Source: CADCTM01 sp049671305 (GTDB lineage Bacteria > Cyanobacteriota > Cyanobacteriia > Cyanobacteriales > Coleofasciculaceae). Taken from it: a DNA stretch of 64,000 nt. The translations under genes were made by a program, and so were the position numbers. Positions 24,676 to 33,328 of the stretch are shown here, in pieces (the first letter of the stretch is position 1; each line of letters opens with the position of its first letter). Under the pieces are notes generated by a model, which was not told the DNA's origin, did not search any database, and saw nothing but the letters and a program-made list of their open reading frames with translations. The stretch is from positions 1-64,000 of the forward strand of contig JBATUR010000093.1 in assembly GCA_049671305.1 (NCBI GenBank), written 5' to 3'.

Positions 24676-25432
24676 TAGTGGTAATATTGAGGCGCAAACG
24701 CACTAATAAGTCATTTAAGGCGTCTTTAGCAGAAGGTGTTTCGGGTAAAATGCTGGTTTGATAAGCTTCTTCTAATTGAGTTTGCAGTCGCTTATATTCC
24801 TTGTGATGAAATGCGATATCTGCATAAGTAAGCACAGATTTTTCAGCGCCAGCAAGTTTTTGGGCAATTAAGTCAGGAAGATAAGCTAAGTTAAATTTCT
24901 CATTTAGCCTTATTAAGTTGGCTTCGATAACGCCAGTTTCCATGAGGTGGATGCCTGTTAATAGTACCCGATAAACATATAGTAAAGGTTTTACACGGTG
25001 CTGCTGTTCTTTTTCAAATAACTTCCATTGGGTTTGGGCAAAGCCGAAATAGTGATGAGAATGATGGCGTGTGATACATGAAGAAGCGATCGCTTTTAAT
25101 TCTTCATGTTCTGGCGTAGTATAAACTATCAACGGTGAATATAATTGTTCTAAAACATAGCCATTCTTCTTCAACAATAACAAAAAGAATTTTTTGGCAT
25201 CGTGAGATACCAAATCGATTTGTAACCCTTGACGCACTTCTGAAACTTCAATTGTTTCACGCCCTGGATCAAGTTTTACCACCTCAGCAACTGGTAAAAT
25301 ATGCACACCCCGCAAGTCATAATCTGAATCGGGAGAAGGAAAACCATAAAGGTGTGCCCCGCTTATCGTGGTAAACAATAGCGGGTAAGGTTGACGCTTA
25401 ATCTCTGTGAGCAGTTGTTGATTGATATCCAT
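24668..25432 (-). CDS. Predicted nucleotidyltransferase (COG3541/RlaP-like)
   Basis: From the ATG at 25432 this is 254 residues. The N-terminal motif TTISGAHLYGFPSPDSDYDLRG carries the G-S/G-x..DxD nucleotidyltransferase signature (SDYDLRG provides the metal-binding Asp pair). The rest is helical, with HHSHHYFGFAQTQW and RHKVKPLLY-like segments typical of COG3541. Members are thought to transfer nucleotides to RNA or protein; the substrate is unknown. It is convergent with, and overlaps by 8 bases, the DUF423 gene. A TTG at 25447 is an alternative start. Confidence 0.85.
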   Translation of the reverse strand: MDINQQLLTEIKRQPYPLLFTTISGAHLYGFPSPDSDYDLRGVHILPVAEVVKLDPGRETIEVSEVRQGLQIDLVSHDAKKFFLLLLKKNGYVLEQLYSPLIVYTTPEHEELKAIASSCITRHHSHHYFGFAQTQWKLFEKEQQHRVKPLLYVYRVLLTGIHLMETGVIEANLIRLNEKFNLAYLPDLIAQKLAGAEKSVLTYADIAFHHKEYKRLQTQLEEAYQTSILPETPSAKDALNDLLVRLRLNITTTT

Positions 25433-25552
25433 CAGTCTACTTGTCAATCTAATCGCCTACTGTACAATTATCTTCCTCATAAATGCCTCAACTTTTTGAG
25501 AATTGGGCATGATCTTAATGATGATATATTTTACAATTCTTCTATATAAGAA

Positions 25553-25969
25553 TTAGGCGCAGATTGCTGCCCTCTCAAGGGACTGATTAGTAGGGATTTC
25601 AAATCTGATTGGGTTAGCTGCCCAACTCTTCAAATCTGGTGCTAGTCGAATCATTTTGTGTAATATTTCATCATTAATCCACAACACCAGCGGAAAGGGA
25701 AACTGTTTAGGAAATTCATTCCTTACTAAGTTTGTTGCCGTTAAGACTTGCTCAATTTCTGTGACTGACTCTAATCCAAAAACCATTAAAGCTTGCGGTT
25801 GCTCTTCAACGACTGTATCTATGGTTGTAAATAAAGTGTTGACGGAGGGATGAAGGGTAATTTCGGCAATTTGTATTGAGGAAATTTCTTTGAGTTGCTT
25901 AACCATTTTCCGCCGCCAGGATTGTTGATTGCAGCAGACTAAAATTAGAGAAAACTGATTTTGTGACAT
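25553..25969 (-). CDS. Stand-alone N-terminal domain of a large cyanobacterial TPR/NTPase-type protein
   Basis: This is 138 residues from MSQNQFSLIL (an upstream ATG at 26047 would add 26 basic residues). The sequence has an alpha/beta pattern with QALMVFGLESVTEIEQVL, TNLVRNEFPKQFPFPLVLW and INDEILHKMIRLAPDLKSWA. I recall this as the N-terminal region of long cyanobacterial proteins that continue into TPR repeats or NTPase modules. Here it ends after LERAAICA, with no downstream remnant in any frame that I can follow. It is either a functional single domain or the leftover of a truncated gene. Confidence 0.55.
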   Translation of the reverse strand: MSQNQFSLILVCCNQQSWRRKMVKQLKEISSIQIAEITLHPSVNTLFTTIDTVVEEQPQALMVFGLESVTEIEQVLTATNLVRNEFPKQFPFPLVLWINDEILHKMIRLAPDLKSWAANPIRFEIPTNQSLERAAICA

Positions 25970-26047
25970 AGCGATCGCTCTTTCTAGGCTTTTTAGCGAT
26001 CGCTTATTACTTTTAATTATATCTTCTGAGCCGGATTTGTGAGTCAT

Positions 26048-26887
26048 CGGAAAATCATCTGTAATGTTATTGTTGCAAAAACTTAAAACTGTTGAAATAA
26101 TTCGTAGTTTTGAGGAACTTATTGATGCTTGTTAACTCAGAGAGGACTTGCATAATCGCTTCATAGATCCCATACAAAAACTCTAATACTGCTAACAATC
26201 AACATTGGTTTAACACAGGCTCCCAGTTAATTACATAATTTTGAATTAGTTAGTTTGATATAGTTCACTCCAGGCTAATGACCATCATCCTTCCTTAATC
26301 TTTAAGTATTTGTTAATACATGACACTTCAATAACTGTGCTACTTTCTCTCTACTTTTTGATATTATGTACTTCTGCTTATCTTCTTATTTAGATTGAAT
26401 TTCACAATTTTCTAATCCCTAAGATAGATTTCAAAAAGTCCACTAATATAAAAAGAATTTTTTTGGGGAAATTTAGCTTATATCGATGATCAGATAATCA
26501 TTCAGCAAAGCTTAAACAAAAGGTTTTGTTTTGATCTTCTATATCTTTATCTAGTAATTGAGTATTGTAAAAAACTGGTCTTAGTAAAGCCTCATATATG
26601 ATAAATTTTCCTTATTGTTGCCATGAGTCGCATCTACAAGGTTTGTTGACAGACATCAAAATCTCTCAACAATTAAATGGCATTTAAGCCGTCTAATTAA
26701 ATTTAAATTATAAGCAAAAGCAGATCATTGCTCAACGCACTTCACACAAAATTCATCTAAACTGGAAAATCAGCATCAAAATATCTCAGCAAAAAGCAGA
26801 GCAATTGCTAAAGAAACCAACTTATCATCAATAAAGCCCATGTTTACATTTTGGTTAAACTTGGCTTATTTAAAAATAACTTGTCAA
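26048..26887. other. 840-base AT-rich spacer without a recognisable gene
   Basis: No frame of gene-like length or composition is found on either strand. The stretch has many short A/T runs and scattered stops in all frames. It could hold a small RNA or the control regions of its neighbours, but I see no conserved structure, no repeat family and no remnant of a known protein. Confidence 0.5.
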
Positions 26888-26960
<73 letters not shown>

Positions 26961-27048
26961 TTGTTTTTGGCGCTTAACTAAAGTAGCAAAAATTCTCAGC
27001 GTTTGCAAGCAAATTTTTATATACGCTCAAATTCATCTGAAAAATAGT

Positions 27049-27062
27049 TGAATATATGTTCA
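27049..27062. promoter_or_regulatory. SmtB/ZiaR-type operator upstream of the zinc sensor
   Basis: TGAATA-TA-TGTTCA is a 6-2-6 inverted repeat with a single mismatch, the core of the 12-2-12 operator recognised by SmtB-family repressors. It lies about 95 bases before the regulator's ATG, consistent with autoregulation. Confidence 0.65.
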
Positions 27063-27157
27063 GTTGTCTAAAAAAATTAGGCAAACTGAAAACGTTTATC
27101 ATTCCCATCCGTTACCATAAAGTTAATATAGTCATACCCGCCAGGTATTAAAGCAAA

Positions 27158-27571
27158 ATGTCAGCCCAACCCAAAGCCGAGGCGGCTACAGTCAGTCGAA
27201 GAGAAGAAATAAAAAATCTCAATTGCAATTCGCCACACCCGGTTGAGATTGAGGATGTCGAGCAACTTCAGAGCAAAACTCTTAGCATAGACAAAGCCCA
27301 ACAGATGGCAGAGTTTTTTAGCCTTTTGGGGGATGCTAACCGATTAAGAATTGTTTCAATTCTAGCGCTCAGAGAGCTTTGTGTCTGTGATTTGGCAGCA
27401 GCGCTAGAGATGAGTGAATCAGCCGTATCACATCAACTACGAACCTTACGAGCCATGCGATTGGTGAGTTATCGTAAGCGAGGGCGCAAAGTATTCTACC
27501 GTCTTTTAGATCATCACGTTTTAGAGCTGTATCACACTGTAGCAGAACATTTGGATGAGCCTGGGGAATAA
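27158..27571 (+). CDS. ArsR/SmtB-family zinc-sensing repressor
   Basis: This 137-residue protein has a winged-helix core (FFSLLGDANRLRIVSILALR, recognition helix MSESAVSHQLRTLR, wing YRKRGRKVFYRL). Both classic metal sites of SmtB/ZiaR are preserved. The alpha3N site consists of Cys23 and His27 in an N-terminal arm plus Cys75 and Asp78 in ELCVCDL. The alpha5 site has Asp118, His120, His131 and Glu134 with the same spacing as SmtB Asp104/His106/His117/Glu120. Metal binding should release it from DNA, derepressing zinc export or sequestration. The usual neighbours (smtA or ziaA) are absent, so only self-regulation is visible here. A strong terminator follows, isolating it from the porin. Confidence 0.9.
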   Translation: MSAQPKAEAATVSRREEIKNLNCNSPHPVEIEDVEQLQSKTLSIDKAQQMAEFFSLLGDANRLRIVSILALRELCVCDLAAALEMSESAVSHQLRTLRAMRLVSYRKRGRKVFYRLLDHHVLELYHTVAEHLDEPGE

Positions 27572-27594
27572 GCTTCAGCAATAGTAACGTGATC

Positions 27595-27624
27595 AAAGGG
27601 TATCTAGCTAGATGCCCTTTTTAT
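27595..27624 (+). terminator. Rho-independent terminator after the SmtB-type gene
   Basis: AAAGGGTATCTAG directly abuts CTAGATGCCCTTT, giving a 13-base palindrome with one G-U pair, followed by TTT and ATT. It lies 24 bases after the regulator's stop. Confidence 0.85.
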
Positions 27625-27753
27625 TGTGATTATTGATTTGGAGCAACGAGGCAGAAGCTACCCGTACAGAAAACATCTAGGCATAAAGTATTACTAGGAA
27701 GTCCGACAACTGTAAAGTATCTAGAAAATCTCAAACGGGTATGAGGAGAGCAA

Positions 27754-30000
27754 ATGAAGAGAAAATTATGCCATTTTTGGCAAATTAGCCCAGCCATTTT
27801 GGGCGCGGCGTTAGTGGTAGCAGCTAGTAGCAGGGTAGAAGCGACACAAACAACAGAAGCGATTACAATACCGCAAAAATCTACAACCATAGAAACAACT
27901 CAACCAGCTCAACTTACACCGCCAGCAATTCCAGCGACACCTGCAAACGCGATCGCCGATAATGAGGCTGTATTCCAACAAATTGAGCGCTATAACAACC
28001 AGCGCGTTGAAGTTGACGATACCTTGCAGCAAGTTACCTCAGTAACACAACTAACCGATGTCAAACCGACAGACTGGGCTTATGAAGCAATACGCGGACT
28101 TATTGAGCGCTATAGTTGTACCGCAGGCTATCCTGATGGTACATTTCGCGGCAACCGCGCACTTAGTCGCTACGAATTTGCTGCCGGCTTAAATGCTTGT
28201 TTACAAAGAATTCAGGAATTAGGTACAGACAAACCAACTGATATTGTAGTCCAACAAGACTTAGCAACAATTCAGCAACTAATTGCCCAATTTGGTCCAG
28301 AAGTCGCCATCTTACGCGCCAATGTAGACGCCCTACAAGCTCGAACTACCGAACTCGACCTTACACAATTTTCCACCACAACCAAGCTAAATGGAGAAGC
28401 CATCTTTGGCTTAACCAGCATCGTCGCAGGCGAAAATATTTTTGGTGAAAAGGTTGACAATGTAACCATCTTTGGTAATCGTACCCGACTGAGTTTAGAT
28501 ACCAGCTTCAGTGGGCGAGACTTATTGAGGACAAGACTACAAGCATCTGGGCTTAACACCTACACCAGCCGCACCCAAACCAACGAAGGTAACCTAGCTT
28601 TTACTGCCGACAATGCCAATAATAATGTGCAAATCGATGCACTGCTTTATAAATTTCCCATCGGCAAAAGTACAGAAGTGGTAATTGCTGCCAATGGAGG
28701 TAGAGCTTATGATTTTGCCAGTACCGTCAACTACCTTGATGGCGACGGCGGCTCAGGCGCACTGACACGCTTTGGCACACGCAACCCCATTTACTACCTT
28801 GTAGAAGGCTCAGGGCTTGGCTTGAGGCAGCAGTTGGGCAAAAAATTTGAGTTGAGTTTGGGCTATTTAGCTGGTGAAACAAACAACCCAAATAGCGGCG
28901 GTGGTTTGTTTAATGGCGCTTATGGGGCAATGGCGCAATTACTTTATAAACCCAATAGCCGTTTTCAGTTGGGCTTAACCTACATCAACTCTTATAACCG
29001 CGAAACCCTCACAGGTAGTCCAGTTTCCAACCCTCGCACATTTATTAACCAACTTGCCCAGCAACCGGCAAATATCAACTTTCAACCAGCTTCTGCCCCG
29101 GCAACTCCTCTGCTTTTTCCGGCTAATTCAGCAATTCCAGCGGGAACCCAACTTCCAGCAGGCACACAGCTTCCGGCGGGTACAACTTTAGTTGGCTCAA
29201 CAACTCTGCCGTTTCCTGTCACTATTTCACGAGCACCACTGCCGGGAAATATTACCATTCCGGCTGGTTTCACCATTCCGGCTGGAACTACTTTGCCTTC
29301 TGCCGTCACTCTTCCGATAGATTTTCCTCTACTCGCACCGATTACGCTGCCTGTAGACTTGACGCTACCTGGGGCAACAACGCCGCCGCTACCGCCGATT
29401 GTCTTTAATGGTACGGTAGGTGATTTATTAAGGCAGCCTGATTTTGCGGGTATTCCCTTGGGCTTTGATCTGAATATTCCGATCGCTAGTAATTCTTATG
29501 GAATTCAGGCATCCTGGCAGGTAAGCGATCGCTTTATATTAGGCGGTTGGGTTGGCTATACCCAAACTAATACCCTCACCACCGGCAATGGACTAATCAG
29601 CCGTGGCACAATTAACAGCATCAACGGTGCCCTTACCCTCGCCTTCCCTGATTTAGGTAAAAAAGGTAACCTGGGCGGCATAATCGTCGGAGTAGAACCG
29701 GTCGTATTTGATACCGATGTTACGGTTAATCAAAACTTCACCAATCTTTCCGCCTTAAATCCCGCATTGGTTCCCGCTGGACTGGCATTATTGAACTCCG
29801 CCCCCCGCATTCGGCAACTTGTCAATAGTTTTAATGATGTTGACCCGAATGTGTCATTACACCTGGAAGCGTTCTACCAAATGCAGCTAACCAATAATAT
29901 CTCTATTACACCGGGAATTGTCTGGATTACGGCTCCTGGCTATAACACCAACAACGCTGGCTTGCTAATTGGCACAATCAGAACCACATTTCGTTTTTAG
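27754..30000 (+). CDS. SLH-domain OprB-type outer-membrane porin with a Pro/Thr-rich insertion
   Basis: This 748-residue protein begins with a signal peptide (cleavage about residue 30). An SLH domain (about 95-150: QLTDVKPTDWAYEAIRGL, GYPDGTFRGNRALSRYEFAAGLN) binds pyruvylated peptidoglycan-linked polymer. A short coiled coil (about 165-200) precedes a beta-barrel of the cyanobacterial OprB/iron-uptake-porin family, ending in a C-terminal Phe (TFRF). Such porins pass inorganic ions through the outer membrane. Oddly, residues about 440-550 are an insertion of IPAGTxLP-like repeats with almost no charge, interrupting the barrel, probably an external loop. It is preceded by the terminator of the zinc sensor and followed by its own terminator, hence monocistronic. 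Confidence 0.92.
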   Translation: MKRKLCHFWQISPAILGAALVVAASSRVEATQTTEAITIPQKSTTIETTQPAQLTPPAIPATPANAIADNEAVFQQIERYNNQRVEVDDTLQQVTSVTQLTDVKPTDWAYEAIRGLIERYSCTAGYPDGTFRGNRALSRYEFAAGLNACLQRIQELGTDKPTDIVVQQDLATIQQLIAQFGPEVAILRANVDALQARTTELDLTQFSTTTKLNGEAIFGLTSIVAGENIFGEKVDNVTIFGNRTRLSLDTSFSGRDLLRTRLQASGLNTYTSRTQTNEGNLAFTADNANNNVQIDALLYKFPIGKSTEVVIAANGGRAYDFASTVNYLDGDGGSGALTRFGTRNPIYYLVEGSGLGLRQQLGKKFELSLGYLAGETNNPNSGGGLFNGAYGAMAQLLYKPNSRFQLGLTYINSYNRETLTGSPVSNPRTFINQLAQQPANINFQPASAPATPLLFPANSAIPAGTQLPAGTQLPAGTTLVGSTTLPFPVTISRAPLPGNITIPAGFTIPAGTTLPSAVTLPIDFPLLAPITLPVDLTLPGATTPPLPPIVFNGTVGDLLRQPDFAGIPLGFDLNIPIASNSYGIQASWQVSDRFILGGWVGYTQTNTLTTGNGLISRGTINSINGALTLAFPDLGKKGNLGGIIVGVEPVVFDTDVTVNQNFTNLSALNPALVPAGLALLNSAPRIRQLVNSFNDVDPNVSLHLEAFYQMQLTNNISITPGIVWITAPGYNTNNAGLLIGTIRTTFRF

Positions 30001-30028
30001 CGTAGTTAGCTGAAATATTTCTAACTCA

Positions 30029-30061
30029 AAAAGACCAACTGACGTAGGTAGCTGGTCTTTT
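30029..30061. terminator. Terminator hairpin after the porin
   Basis: AAAAGACCAACT and AGCTGGTCTTTT form a 12-bp stem with one mismatch, loop of 9 bases, followed by T and CTC. It lies 28 bases after the porin stop, in the convergent spacer with rqcH. Confidence 0.8.
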
Positions 30062-30197
30062 CTCATCGCTATTAATGTTGTCTGCTCTACACAGAGTTAA
30101 CCCAAGGCTGCCCGTTCCCATGCGTGCCGCCTTAAGATTTCATTAAATTTATCGTAACATAAAATACATTTTTTTGTAAATAAAATTTACATGACTC

Positions 30198-31940
30198 TTA
30201 AGACAGATCTTTCCTAGGATAGGTGTTGCCTTGGTCTGGTTGACCCCAAATAATTTTTTCCTGCTTATAAATTGCCATGCCTGGTTTTGCACCTTTGGGT
30301 TTGTAGACATATTTGGGTGTGGTGTAAACCACCGGCACTTGCTCACTTTGACGCGCCCGACTGTAGTAGGCAGCCAAGTCAGCCGCAAACTGCAAATCGG
30401 CATCCTGGGCGACAGCACCTGCCGGCAAACGCATCAACACATGACTACCAGCAATTTCTTGAGTATGAAACCATAAATCATAATCGCCTGCAGTGCGAAA
30501 AGTTAGCAAGTCATTTTGGCGATTATTACGACCAATTAACAACTCAAAACCGCTGGGAGTCTGGTATTTATAAGGCTCAGAAACATCAATAACCCGACTA
30601 CGTTGCTCAGGCACATCTAAATACTTTTGTGTAATTAATTCCTCACGAATTTCTTGTAGTGTTTGCAAATCTTCAGGTGCTTTGTAGCTATCTAGCGCCG
30701 TTAGCGCCGCTTCTACCTGCTCTAAGTATTGTATTTCCTCATTTACCTCTTGCAGTAATGGCTCAACAGCATTACGAGCACGTTTGAGCTTTTGGTGGCG
30801 TTTGTAGAGGGCTTGGGCATTTTGGACGGCATTTTTTTCCGGGTTGAGGGCAATGCTCACGGGCTCGTTAGTGGCAAAATCATTCAGGGTAATGCTTTTC
30901 ATCCCTGGTTGCCACTCTTGCAAATATGCCATCAACAAATCAGCTTGTTCTCGCTGCTGGTCTGCCTGATCCGATTGCTGCAAGCGTTCTTCAAAGGTAG
31001 CGGCTTTTTGGCGTAATTTTCCGAGAATATTGCCCAACTTTTGGCTGAGTTGATGATGTAATTGGGCAAAGTCTTGTTGATTAATTTCGTCGGTGTAGTA
31101 GGTATTGAGCAGGGCTTGGACAGATTTGGCAGGTTTAATCATGCCCCAACCGAGGACAGTGTAGCCTGTTTCTGTAAAGCCTGGTTGAAATTGTGGTTCT
31201 TTTTGCTCAAGTAATTGCAGCCATTCCTGCCAACGCTCAAAGAGTCGTTGCCAGTCTGAATCGTTGAGAGTTTCGGTAGACTGATTTGGATCAAAACCTG
31301 CTGCTGCTGCCATTGAGCGGGCAAGTGTTGGGCTCAAACCACGATAACTTTTGAGTAGCTGACGATGCAGTGCGCCAGGAACCAGGCTAACTCTTTCTTG
31401 CCAACGGGCTTGGGGTTCGCTGAGGCTGGGCGTTGTGCCGGTGAGGACGGGGGGGAGTTCGTAGGGTTGTCCGGTTTGTATAGCGCGAATTCTGGACTGC
31501 TGGGCGCTGACTTGATGGGCGGTGGTGATGATTAGGTTATCGGCATCGGTGAGGGTGACGTTGCTGTATTTGCTGATAATTTCGACGTAGAGATGAAATA
31601 TGGGGGGATCTCCAGGGCGTCGAGCAAATTTGAGGTCGAGGACACGTTCCCAGGGGGCGATGGTGTCGATGGCAATTAAGGCTAAACCACTGAGTTGATG
31701 GCGTAGCTGGTCGCTGAAGGTAAAGGTATCGGGGGTTTTGGGGGGGGGATCGCCGATGTGGATTCGGGCGGCTTGGGGATGCCAGCAGATGGTCAACCAG
31801 CCACGATGAGTGAGGGTACGCAGTGCGATCGCAATGGTGAAGCGATCGCGTTGATAAACTTGTTCGGTGCGTCCTGGTATCCACTGGGTACGCAACTCGT
31901 AACAAGCCGCATTTAGGGTCGTAAAGTCAACAGGTTGCAC
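30198..31940 (-). CDS. rqcH: RqcH/NFACT family ribosome quality-control protein
   Basis: From the GTG at 31940 (preceded by AAGG) the protein starts VQPVDFTTLNAACYEL, the usual cyanobacterial beginning, and is 580 residues. The NFACT-N domain includes FARRPGDPPIFHLYVEII and SKYSNVTLTD. HhH and coiled-coil regions follow (about 200-430), then the NFACT-R domain with DLWFHTQEIAGSHVLMR. Bacterial RqcH binds stalled 50S subunits carrying peptidyl-tRNA and directs alanine tailing, marking the nascent chain for proteolysis. Older annotations call it fibronectin-binding protein A, which is misleading here. It is divergent from remA. Confidence 0.92.
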   Translation of the reverse strand: MQPVDFTTLNAACYELRTQWIPGRTEQVYQRDRFTIAIALRTLTHRGWLTICWHPQAARIHIGDPPPKTPDTFTFSDQLRHQLSGLALIAIDTIAPWERVLDLKFARRPGDPPIFHLYVEIISKYSNVTLTDADNLIITTAHQVSAQQSRIRAIQTGQPYELPPVLTGTTPSLSEPQARWQERVSLVPGALHRQLLKSYRGLSPTLARSMAAAAGFDPNQSTETLNDSDWQRLFERWQEWLQLLEQKEPQFQPGFTETGYTVLGWGMIKPAKSVQALLNTYYTDEINQQDFAQLHHQLSQKLGNILGKLRQKAATFEERLQQSDQADQQREQADLLMAYLQEWQPGMKSITLNDFATNEPVSIALNPEKNAVQNAQALYKRHQKLKRARNAVEPLLQEVNEEIQYLEQVEAALTALDSYKAPEDLQTLQEIREELITQKYLDVPEQRSRVIDVSEPYKYQTPSGFELLIGRNNRQNDLLTFRTAGDYDLWFHTQEIAGSHVLMRLPAGAVAQDADLQFAADLAAYYSRARQSEQVPVVYTTPKYVYKPKGAKPGMAIYKQEKIIWGQPDQGNTYPRKDLS

Positions 31941-32119
31941 GGGACGCCTTGCTAATAATGGGTTGATACTGCCCAAATTTTAGAGAAAATTGGGAACTCT
32001 TGCTTAATACAGGCAATCTTATAAGTTTAATCGCCGTTAAATAAAAGCTTTCCTCTACCTAAAGGTGATGTCTTGCCGTCTGATTTAGCGTATAAATCCT
32101 AAAATCAGGCTTTTCTTGG

Positions 32120-32147
32120 AAATTTAGCCTTGTAAGGCTAAATTTTT
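32120..32147 (+). terminator. Perfect intrinsic-terminator hairpin in the remA leader
   Basis: AAATTTAGCCTT, a GT loop, then AAGGCTAAATTT form a flawless 12-bp stem followed by TT then CTG. The region lies between two divergent genes, so no convergent transcript needs ending here. It sits about 67 bases before the remA ATG and may be an attenuator or the end of a small RNA. Confidence 0.7.
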
Positions 32148-32213
32148 CTGGATAACATAGAAAGCTAAGTCTCATGTAAACGCACTTCATTCGGCTCTTG
32201 CCGTTAACACATC

Positions 32214-32480
32214 ATGGACATTCAACTGATTAATATCGGTTTTGGAAATATCGTGTCGGCAAACCGAGTCGTTGCGATTGTTTCTCCTGAATCTGCCCCC
32301 ATCAAGCGTATTATTACAGATGCACGCGATCGCGGTCAGTTAATTGATGCTACCTACGGACGCCGTACTAGGGCTGTAATTATTACTGATTCGAGTCATA
32401 TTATTCTCTCAGCAATTCAGCCAGAAACCGTGGCTCATCGCTTTGTGATCAGCAAAGATGGTTCAAGCAGCAATAATTAG
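32214..32480 (+). CDS. remA: RemA/DUF370 family protein
   Basis: This 88-residue protein is almost entirely the DUF370 domain: INIGFGNIVSANRVVAIVSP, the SAPIKRIITDARDRGQLIDAT stretch and GRRTRAVIITDSSHIILSAI. In Bacillus, RemA is a ring-forming DNA-binding regulator of matrix and osmoprotection genes. In cyanobacteria the gene conservatively precedes gmk, as here. The ring architecture binds DNA wrapped around it. A perfect hairpin in its leader and a palindromic repeat after its stop suggest that transcript ends are tightly set around it. Confidence 0.93.
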   Translation: MDIQLINIGFGNIVSANRVVAIVSPESAPIKRIITDARDRGQLIDATYGRRTRAVIITDSSHIILSAIQPETVAHRFVISKDGSSSNN

Positions 32481-32496
32481 TTTCAACAGGTAATGT

Positions 32497-32560
32497 GATC
32501 CCCAACTTCTGAACTTAAATCCTAAAATAATCGCTCAACTTACTGAAGAAGTCGGGGATC
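32497..32560. repeat. Palindromic repeat between remA and gmk
   Basis: GATCCCCAACTTCT and AGAAGTCGGGGATC pair over 14 bases with one mismatch across a 36-base loop. The AGAAGTCGGGGATC half resembles a dispersed cyanobacterial repeat. It could be a MITE-like element or a transcript-stabilising hairpin. Confidence 0.65.
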
Positions 32561-32624
32561 TATATCACCAAAAGGCAGATTATGTGAGAAGTTATGTTTA
32601 GATAACTTCATACTTGTATTGAAA

Positions 32625-33191
32625 ATGCAAACAGGCAGACTTATTGTTTTAACAGGACCTAGTGGCGTTGGTAAAGGTACTTTATTGAGAAGTCTCCTGC
32701 AAAGACATCCAGAGTTATATCTTTCCATTTCGGCAACCACACGCCAACCCCGCCCCGGCGAAATTCCAGGAAAGCATTATTATTTCGTAACCCGCGACGA
32801 ATTTGAAAAAATGCTGCAAGCTGGGGAACTTTTGGAATGGGCAGAGTATGCTGGTAATTATTATGGGACTCCCTTCGCTCCTGTAGAACAGCAGATACAA
32901 TTTGGTCGATTAGTAATCTTAGAAATTGAAGTTGTTGGTGCTCGGAAAATTCACGACACATTCAAGAGTGCTTTACGGATTTTTATTTTACCTCCTAGTG
33001 TCGAGGAATTAGAGCAACGGCTGCGTAGTCGAGGACAAGATAGTGAAGAAGCGATCGCCAAACGCTTAATTTGTGCCAAATCTGAACTTGATGCTGCTGA
33101 TGAATTCGATTTGCAAATTGTTAACGACGACTTAGAAACTGCGCTTTTAAATATTGAGTCGGCTATCTTTTTTGAGCCAAATATTGTCTAG
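32625..33191 (+). CDS. gmk: Guanylate kinase
   Basis: From the ATG at 32625 this is 188 residues (a TTG at 32619 would add two). It has the GMP kinase P-loop IVLTGPSGVGKGTLLR, then SISATTRQPRPGEIPGKHYYF (GMP-binding Ser/Arg/Tyr residues), EWAEYAGNYYGTP and the lid LRSRGQDSEEAIAKRL. It phosphorylates GMP to GDP in the cytosol. It is likely co-transcribed with remA, separated by a palindromic repeat. Confidence 0.95.
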   Translation: MQTGRLIVLTGPSGVGKGTLLRSLLQRHPELYLSISATTRQPRPGEIPGKHYYFVTRDEFEKMLQAGELLEWAEYAGNYYGTPFAPVEQQIQFGRLVILEIEVVGARKIHDTFKSALRIFILPPSVEELEQRLRSRGQDSEEAIAKRLICAKSELDAADEFDLQIVNDDLETALLNIESAIFFEPNIV

Positions 33192-33328
33192 ATAATTGTT
33201 TCAAAAAAAGCTTTAATCTATTGACAAAGGTGCAGAAATGCCTGAAAAGTTTAAAGATTATCAATTGATAGCGGCGGCATTATTACTGTGAAAATTCTGG
33301 CTAATTTGAAATCAGCAACACCTGTTTT

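Noticed and set aside
33230..33292. Possible 17-codon ORF (MPEKFKDYQLIAAALLL) between gmk and the DUF62 gene
   Set aside because: It is too short, has no good ribosome site and no resemblance to psaJ-type small proteins I know.
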